The notes beneath the pieces are model-generated. The model did no database searches and had not been told where the DNA came from. It saw only the letters and a list, made by a program, of their open reading frames with translations. From Candidatus Poribacteria bacterium (lineage in GTDB: Bacteria; Poribacteria; DTPJ01), in the NCBI GenBank assembly GCA_011334435.1, contig DTPJ01000834.1:1-10000 (forward strand): DNA of 10,000 nucleotides, in the 5' to 3' direction. Position 1 is the first letter of the stretch; each line of letters begins with the position of its first letter. Positions 6,783 to 10,000 of this stretch are shown here, one piece after another. Made by a program: the position numbers and the translations under genes.

Positions 6783-6810
6783 ACTCATCACTCGTTATTC
6801 GTTACCCATC
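6783..6810 (+). repeat. Degenerate heptanucleotide tandem repeat
   Basis: Four 7-base units, ACTCATC, ACTCGTT, ATTCGTT and ACCCATC, run without gaps between the WYL gene and the dehydrogenase. They keep the same length and outline as the ACTGATY array at 5626-5655 (A, pyrimidines, then a T followed by a pyrimidine) and may be a diverged array of the same class. No hairpin or T-run terminator accompanies them. Confidence 0.5.
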
Positions 6811-6836
6811 AAGAAATTTATATAGGATAGGAGATT

Positions 6837-7778
6837 ATGAAAATATTATCACAAGTGACATTGTCCGATGAAGAAATTCAAAGACTTAAATCCGTTCTAC
6901 CTGAATTAGAAGTAGTAGTTGAACCAAGTATAGAAGGGGAGTTAAGGGAGATTGAAGATGCAGACATCTTCTTCGGTCGGATTCCCCGAGAGGTTTTCAT
7001 AAAAGGAAAGAAACTGAAATGGGTTCAGGTGTTTGGAGCGGGTGTTGAAACTCAGTTTTTCCCTGAATTCGTCCAAAGTGACGTTATATTATGCAATACC
7101 AGCGGTGCATATAATCAAACGATGGCTGATCAGGCTTTCGCACTGATACTCGGCATTAGCAGAGGTATTGCAATGTTTGAACGAAACCGTCCTAAAAGGA
7201 TTTGGGGACAAACTCGTTCACTACGACAGTTGGGGGGGCAAACCCTCGGCATCATCGGTTTAGGCAACATAGGTCGCGAGATCGCAAAGAGAGGCAAAGC
7301 TTTTGGAATGAACGTAATCGCTGCTGATATTAGGGATATGGAATGCCCATCTTTTGTTGATAAACTCTGTGGATTAGATAATTTAGATGAAGTGCTGAAA
7401 AACTCTGATTACTTAGTGCTTGTCGCCCCTTTAACAGATAAAACAAGAGGGATGATCGGAGCGGAGCAATTAAAAAAGATGAAGCCAACCGCATATCTCA
7501 TAAATATCGGCAGAGGTCCTCTCATTGACGAAAAAGCCCTCATAGACGCATTGAAAACAGGTGTTATCGCTGGTGCTGGTTTAGACGTTTTTACTGTTGA
7601 GCCTTTGCCTGCGGATAGCGAGCTTTGGGATATGGAAAATGTCGTTATGACTCCTCATGTCGGCGGATTATCGCCAGAGACAAGGGCGATCTCTTTTGAG
7701 ATGTTCCTTGATAACTTCAAAAGATTTGTCAATGGCGAACCGCTTAAAAATGTTGTTGACAAACAAAGGCAGTTCTAA
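6837..7778 (+). CDS. D-isomer-specific 2-hydroxyacid dehydrogenase
   Basis: This 313-residue cytosolic enzyme belongs to the D-2-hydroxyacid dehydrogenase family, which interconverts 2-hydroxyacids and 2-oxoacids with NAD(P). The Rossmann motif GLGNIG spans 141-146 and an aspartate at the end of the next strand (AADIRD) suggests preference for NAD. The catalytic triad is complete: Arg226 in NIGRGPLID, Glu255 in VEP and His274 in TPHVGG. The protein has the normal length for a single-domain-pair member and lacks the ACT domain of long phosphoglycerate dehydrogenases. The ATG at 6837 has an AGGAG site three to four bases upstream. Its substrate cannot be read from sequence; the oxidoreductases downstream make a sugar acid such as a glycerate- or gluconate-derived compound plausible. 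Confidence 0.92.
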   Translation: MKILSQVTLSDEEIQRLKSVLPELEVVVEPSIEGELREIEDADIFFGRIPREVFIKGKKLKWVQVFGAGVETQFFPEFVQSDVILCNTSGAYNQTMADQAFALILGISRGIAMFERNRPKRIWGQTRSLRQLGGQTLGIIGLGNIGREIAKRGKAFGMNVIAADIRDMECPSFVDKLCGLDNLDEVLKNSDYLVLVAPLTDKTRGMIGAEQLKKMKPTAYLINIGRGPLIDEKALIDALKTGVIAGAGLDVFTVEPLPADSELWDMENVVMTPHVGGLSPETRAISFEMFLDNFKRFVNGEPLKNVVDKQRQF

Positions 7779-7784
7779 TAGTAT
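7756..7784 (+). promoter_or_regulatory. Likely promoter of the nucleotidyltransferase gene
   Basis: TTGACA (7756-7761) lies in the last codons of the dehydrogenase gene and TAGTAT (7779-7784) follows its stop codon directly, with a 17-base spacer. Transcription would start near 7791, about 40 bases before the ATG at 7831. The -35 box is perfect and the -10 box matches four of six positions. Confidence 0.5.
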
Positions 7785-7830
7785 TCTAAACATAGGACTT
7801 GAAATTTTTTATATAGTCAAAAGGCAAGAT

Positions 7831-8148
7831 ATGGTTACTGATGATATATTGAATGAAATAAAGGAACGTCTAGTTAATGGATTCAATCCAGACCAGATTA
7901 TTTTGTTCGGTTCACAAGCCCGTGGAACTGCAAATCAAAAAAGCGATATAGACATTCTGGTTATATGTTCTATAAAAGGAAGTCGTCGTGATTTAACTTT
8001 AGATATGTATAGAGCATTAGAAAATATTGGTATAGCAAAAGATATTGTTGTTCTTACAAAAGAAGAATTTGAGCGAAACCGTAAAATCCCCGGGACTGTT
8101 GCGAGACCAGCTTGGTTAGAAGGGAGAATTCTTTATGAACGTTCCTGA
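7831..8148 (+). CDS. MNT-type minimal nucleotidyltransferase, without HEPN partner
   Basis: The 105-residue product is a polymerase-beta-fold minimal nucleotidyltransferase. The signature GSQARGTANQKSDIDILV spans 27-44, with Gly27-Ser28 and the metal-binding Asp39 and Asp41; Asp71 in KDIVVLT is a good third carboxylate. Such proteins are usually the antitoxin MntA of MntA-HepT pairs, where they AMPylate the HEPN RNase toxin, or stand alone with unknown targets. The motif residues are intact, so activity is expected. The start was set at ATG 7831, with AAAAGG a few bases upstream; the same frame runs further up into the dehydrogenase gene but there only shadows it. The next long reading frame is an oxidoreductase 111 bases later, so no HEPN gene follows and none precedes it. 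It seems an inserted single gene within a metabolic cluster. Confidence 0.82.
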   Translation: MVTDDILNEIKERLVNGFNPDQIILFGSQARGTANQKSDIDILVICSIKGSRRDLTLDMYRALENIGIAKDIVVLTKEEFERNRKIPGTVARPAWLEGRILYERS

Positions 8149-8187
8149 TCAGAGATGTGTTATCAAATAACGGTGTCATAATTGCAG

Positions 8188-8206
8188 ATAGTTAGACTCT
8201 AACTAT
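8188..8206. promoter_or_regulatory. 19-bp perfect palindrome, possible operator
   Basis: ATAGTTAGA and TCTAACTAT flank a single central C, giving a perfect 9-base inverted repeat. The arms resemble operators of dimeric winged-helix repressors, for example MarR-type sites with a TTAGA/TCTAA core. It lies just upstream of a possible -35 box at 8208. Alternatively the hairpin and the T4 run after it (8206-8209) might act as a weak terminator for the nucleotidyltransferase, but the stem has few GC pairs. Confidence 0.5.
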
Positions 8207-8207
8207 T

Positions 8208-8236
8208 TTGATATATTGCTAATTTCAATAGATTAT
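8208..8236 (+). promoter_or_regulatory. Possible promoter of the oxidoreductase pair
   Basis: TTGATA (8208-8213) and GATTAT (8231-8236) are 17 bases apart, matching five and four of six consensus positions. The site starts two bases after the 19-bp palindrome and precedes the first oxidoreductase start by 24 bases. The match is moderate in AT-rich DNA. Confidence 0.3.
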
Positions 8237-8259
8237 TCAAAATCATTTGGAGATAAAAA

Positions 8260-9219
8260 ATGAATAAAGTTTACAGGGTCGGAATTATCGGATGCGGAGG
8301 CATATCAAGGGCACACGCAGGAGGTTATCTTGGCGTTCCTAATGCAAAAATGGTCGCAGTCGCTGACATAAACGAGGAAAATGCCAAGAAATTTTGCCAA
8401 GATTATAACGTTGAAAGGTATTATACCGATTACGTCAAGATGTTAGAAAACGAATCTCTTGATATAGTGAGTATTTGCACTTGGCCCCCGTTGCATTGCG
8501 AGATGACAGTCAGATCAGCTGAATATGGCGTCAAAGGCATATTATGTGAAAAGCCTATGGCATTAAATCTCAAAGAATGTGATATGATGATCTCTGCATG
8601 TGACAAATCAAAAAGCGTCCTTGTCATCGGTCATCAGAGGAGGTTTGAAGCACAATATGTCAAAGCTAAGGAACTCATCAATTCTGGTGCAATCGGTGAC
8701 TTGATAATGATACGCAATATATGCAGGGGCGATCTTCTCAGTGATGGAACTCATAACATTGATCTGATAAGATTTTATGCCGATGACCAGCCGATAGAAT
8801 GGGTCTTTGGACAGGTAGATGATCGTCAAAAACGAACAAGATATGGTCACGACGTAGAAGATTCATCAATAGCATACATATTATTTAAAAACGGTGTCCG
8901 TGCCTTTATGGAAACGGGTCTTGTCACTCCTGCAACCTATCAACAAGCCTTTATTGACGGCACGGAAGGGAGAATAGACATCAATTACTCATCTGAGATT
9001 CCGATCAGAGTTAAAGGCAAAGGTGATGCGGAATGGCAATTCCCCGAACTTGTCAGAGAAAATCCGTTTAAGTTAGAAATAGTGGAGATGATAAATAGCA
9101 TTGAGACAGGAAAAGAACATATACTCAGTGGAAGGCAAGGACGGATAGATTTTGAGGTGCTTATGGCTGTTTACGAATCATCTCGTCGTAGAGCGGTTGT
9201 TAATTTACCTTTGATTTAA
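8260..9219 (+). CDS. Gfo/Idh/MocA family oxidoreductase
   Basis: This 319-residue protein has the two-domain layout of the family: an N-terminal Rossmann fold beginning VGIIGCGGISRAH (Gly11, Gly13 and Gly14 for the dinucleotide) and the conserved CEKPMALN with Glu97-Lys98-Pro99, then an alpha/beta substrate domain with His165 and Asp168 in THNIDLIRF, the usual catalytic histidine region. Members oxidise or reduce sugars, inositols and related polyols with NAD(P). There is no Tat or other signal peptide, so the enzyme is cytosolic, and it is slightly shorter than the typical 330-380 residues. GGAG lies seven bases before the ATG. The next gene begins 18 bases after its stop and encodes a related enzyme, indicating one transcription unit. 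The specific substrate is not recognisable. Confidence 0.92.
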   Translation: MNKVYRVGIIGCGGISRAHAGGYLGVPNAKMVAVADINEENAKKFCQDYNVERYYTDYVKMLENESLDIVSICTWPPLHCEMTVRSAEYGVKGILCEKPMALNLKECDMMISACDKSKSVLVIGHQRRFEAQYVKAKELINSGAIGDLIMIRNICRGDLLSDGTHNIDLIRFYADDQPIEWVFGQVDDRQKRTRYGHDVEDSSIAYILFKNGVRAFMETGLVTPATYQQAFIDGTEGRIDINYSSEIPIRVKGKGDAEWQFPELVRENPFKLEIVEMINSIETGKEHILSGRQGRIDFEVLMAVYESSRRRAVVNLPLI

Positions 9220-9237
9220 CAATTTAAGGAGAAAGAA

Positions 9238-10000
9238 ATGCTTAAAGTTGGTTTCATTGGTGCAGGTGGCAGAGGACAATCTGCACATTATCCATCTGTC
9301 GCAAGATTAAAGGACGTCAGCATTGAGGCGGTAGCAGAATTGGATGAATCAAGGATGCAAACTGTCGTTGAAAAATATAAAATTCCACGAGCCTTTAAGG
9401 ATTATAAAGAGATGCTTGAAACTGTTGACCTTGATATAGTCTATTGTATTATGCACGAAAGATGGGTAACTCCTATTGCTATTGATTGCATGAATGCGGG
9501 AAAACATATCGCAATTGAGAAACCGCCCGGAATGAACAGTCAAGAGACGCAAAAAATGCTTGATGCTGCGATAGCGAATAATGTCTATTGCATGGTAACA
9601 TATCAGCGACGTTATTCTGCGGTGACACAAGAGGCAATTCGCCTTGTCAGACAAAGAGGACCAGCTTTATTCGCTATGGGAGAGTTCCATAAACCCGGCG
9701 ATCCTAACGCTGATGCTATGGATTCACTTTGGAACGATGTTTGCCACGTAGCAGATTTAGTGCGTTATATGATAGGAAGTGAAGTTGTTGAGGTTACCGC
9801 TTATCAAGACGCACAAGAAAGCGGAGTAAAAAATGTCTTTAACGGCTTGGTGCGTTTCGCTAATCACGCAGTTGGATTTATCTCTGGTGTCCGTTGCTCT
9901 GGTGGACGAGTTCTCCGTTCAGAACTGCATGGGCGAGGTGTCGGCTGTTATATGATGCACATGCCTAAACAAATAGAAATTTGCGAGGACGGAAAACCAC
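9238..10000 (+). CDS. Second Gfo/Idh/MocA family oxidoreductase, cut by window end
   Basis: The first 254 codons are present and the frame is open at the window edge. The N-terminus MLKVGFIGAGGRGQSAHY holds the dinucleotide-binding glycines (Gly8, Gly10, Gly11). The EKPP motif is at 94-97 and the catalytic-histidine segment reads NDVCHVADLVRYMIG, with His170 and Asp173. A VTYQRRY stretch near 120 matches the family's conserved position after the Rossmann domain. An AAGGAG site lies six bases before the ATG. It differs clearly from the preceding paralogue (IGAGGRG against IGCGGIS; WNDVCH against GTHNID), so the two are not a recent duplication and probably act on different intermediates of one pathway. 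The protein is cytosolic as far as can be seen; the C-terminus and what follows are unknown. Confidence 0.92.
   Translation, partial: MLKVGFIGAGGRGQSAHYPSVARLKDVSIEAVAELDESRMQTVVEKYKIPRAFKDYKEMLETVDLDIVYCIMHERWVTPIAIDCMNAGKHIAIEKPPGMNSQETQKMLDAAIANNVYCMVTYQRRYSAVTQEAIRLVRQRGPALFAMGEFHKPGDPNADAMDSLWNDVCHVADLVRYMIGSEVVEVTAYQDAQESGVKNVFNGLVRFANHAVGFISGVRCSGGRVLRSELHGRGVGCYMMHMPKQIEICEDGKP

Noticed and set aside
7657..7830. Upstream extension of the nucleotidyltransferase frame into the dehydrogenase gene
   Set aside because: The extra residues are an out-of-frame reading of the dehydrogenase C-terminus; the family normally starts close to the ATG at 7831.
8135..8170. Eleven-codon frame overlapping the nucleotidyltransferase end, at the place where a HEPN gene would start
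   Set aside because: It is too short to call a gene, and no HEPN-like residues could be found in any frame after it.
9349..9654. Minus-strand open frame near the window end
   Set aside because: It is antisense to the second oxidoreductase, whose NAD-binding, EKPP and histidine motifs are all visible in the plus-strand frame.

Overview
The window is AT-rich, densely coding bacterial DNA with strong GGAGG-type ribosome binding sites and consensus sigma-70 promoters. Gene content suggests an uncultivated, organic-matter-degrading bacterium. A secreted LamG protein with a WLFDEG-type start, a pair of Gfo/Idh/MocA oxidoreductases, a 2-hydroxyacid dehydrogenase and a WYL regulator are a mix I associate with Candidatus Poribacteria-like genomes. 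That assignment is inference from memory; no rRNA or marker gene is present.

Left part (1-1059): a minus-strand pair made of a secreted LamG-domain protein (81-845) and the first codons of a second exported protein (1-41). It is divided from the plus-strand genes by a divergent promoter region with two near-consensus promoters facing away from each other (902-930 minus, 976-1004 plus).

Central operon (1060-5620), three tightly spaced genes. The first is an isopropylmalate/homocitrate/Re-citrate synthase-like enzyme that carries a Cache (PDC-type) sensor domain at its C-terminus in place of the leucine-binding domain of LeuA. The second is a LeuC-type aconitase-superfamily large subunit. The third is a membrane sensor histidine kinase without an adjacent response regulator. 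Synthase plus hydratase would carry out consecutive steps (2-oxoacid + acetyl-CoA to an alkylmalate or citrate, then isomerisation). The fused sensor domain and the co-transcribed kinase suggest that this step is tied to metabolite sensing. This is the most unusual part of the window.

Right part (5621-10000): a YafY/PafC-like WYL transcription factor with an exceptionally complete Shine-Dalgarno sequence, flanked on both sides by period-7 tandem repeats; a D-2-hydroxyacid dehydrogenase; a lone MNT-type minimal nucleotidyltransferase with its own likely promoter and no HEPN partner; then two consecutive Gfo/Idh/MocA family oxidoreductases, the second cut by the window end. A 19-bp perfect palindrome lies just upstream of the oxidoreductase pair. 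The dehydrogenase and the two oxidoreductases look like a sugar or sugar-acid catabolic set into which the nucleotidyltransferase has been placed.

No tRNA, rRNA, CRISPR array or transposase was seen. No gene-free stretch exceeds 300 bases; the longest gap between genes is 846-1059, which holds the two divergent promoters.
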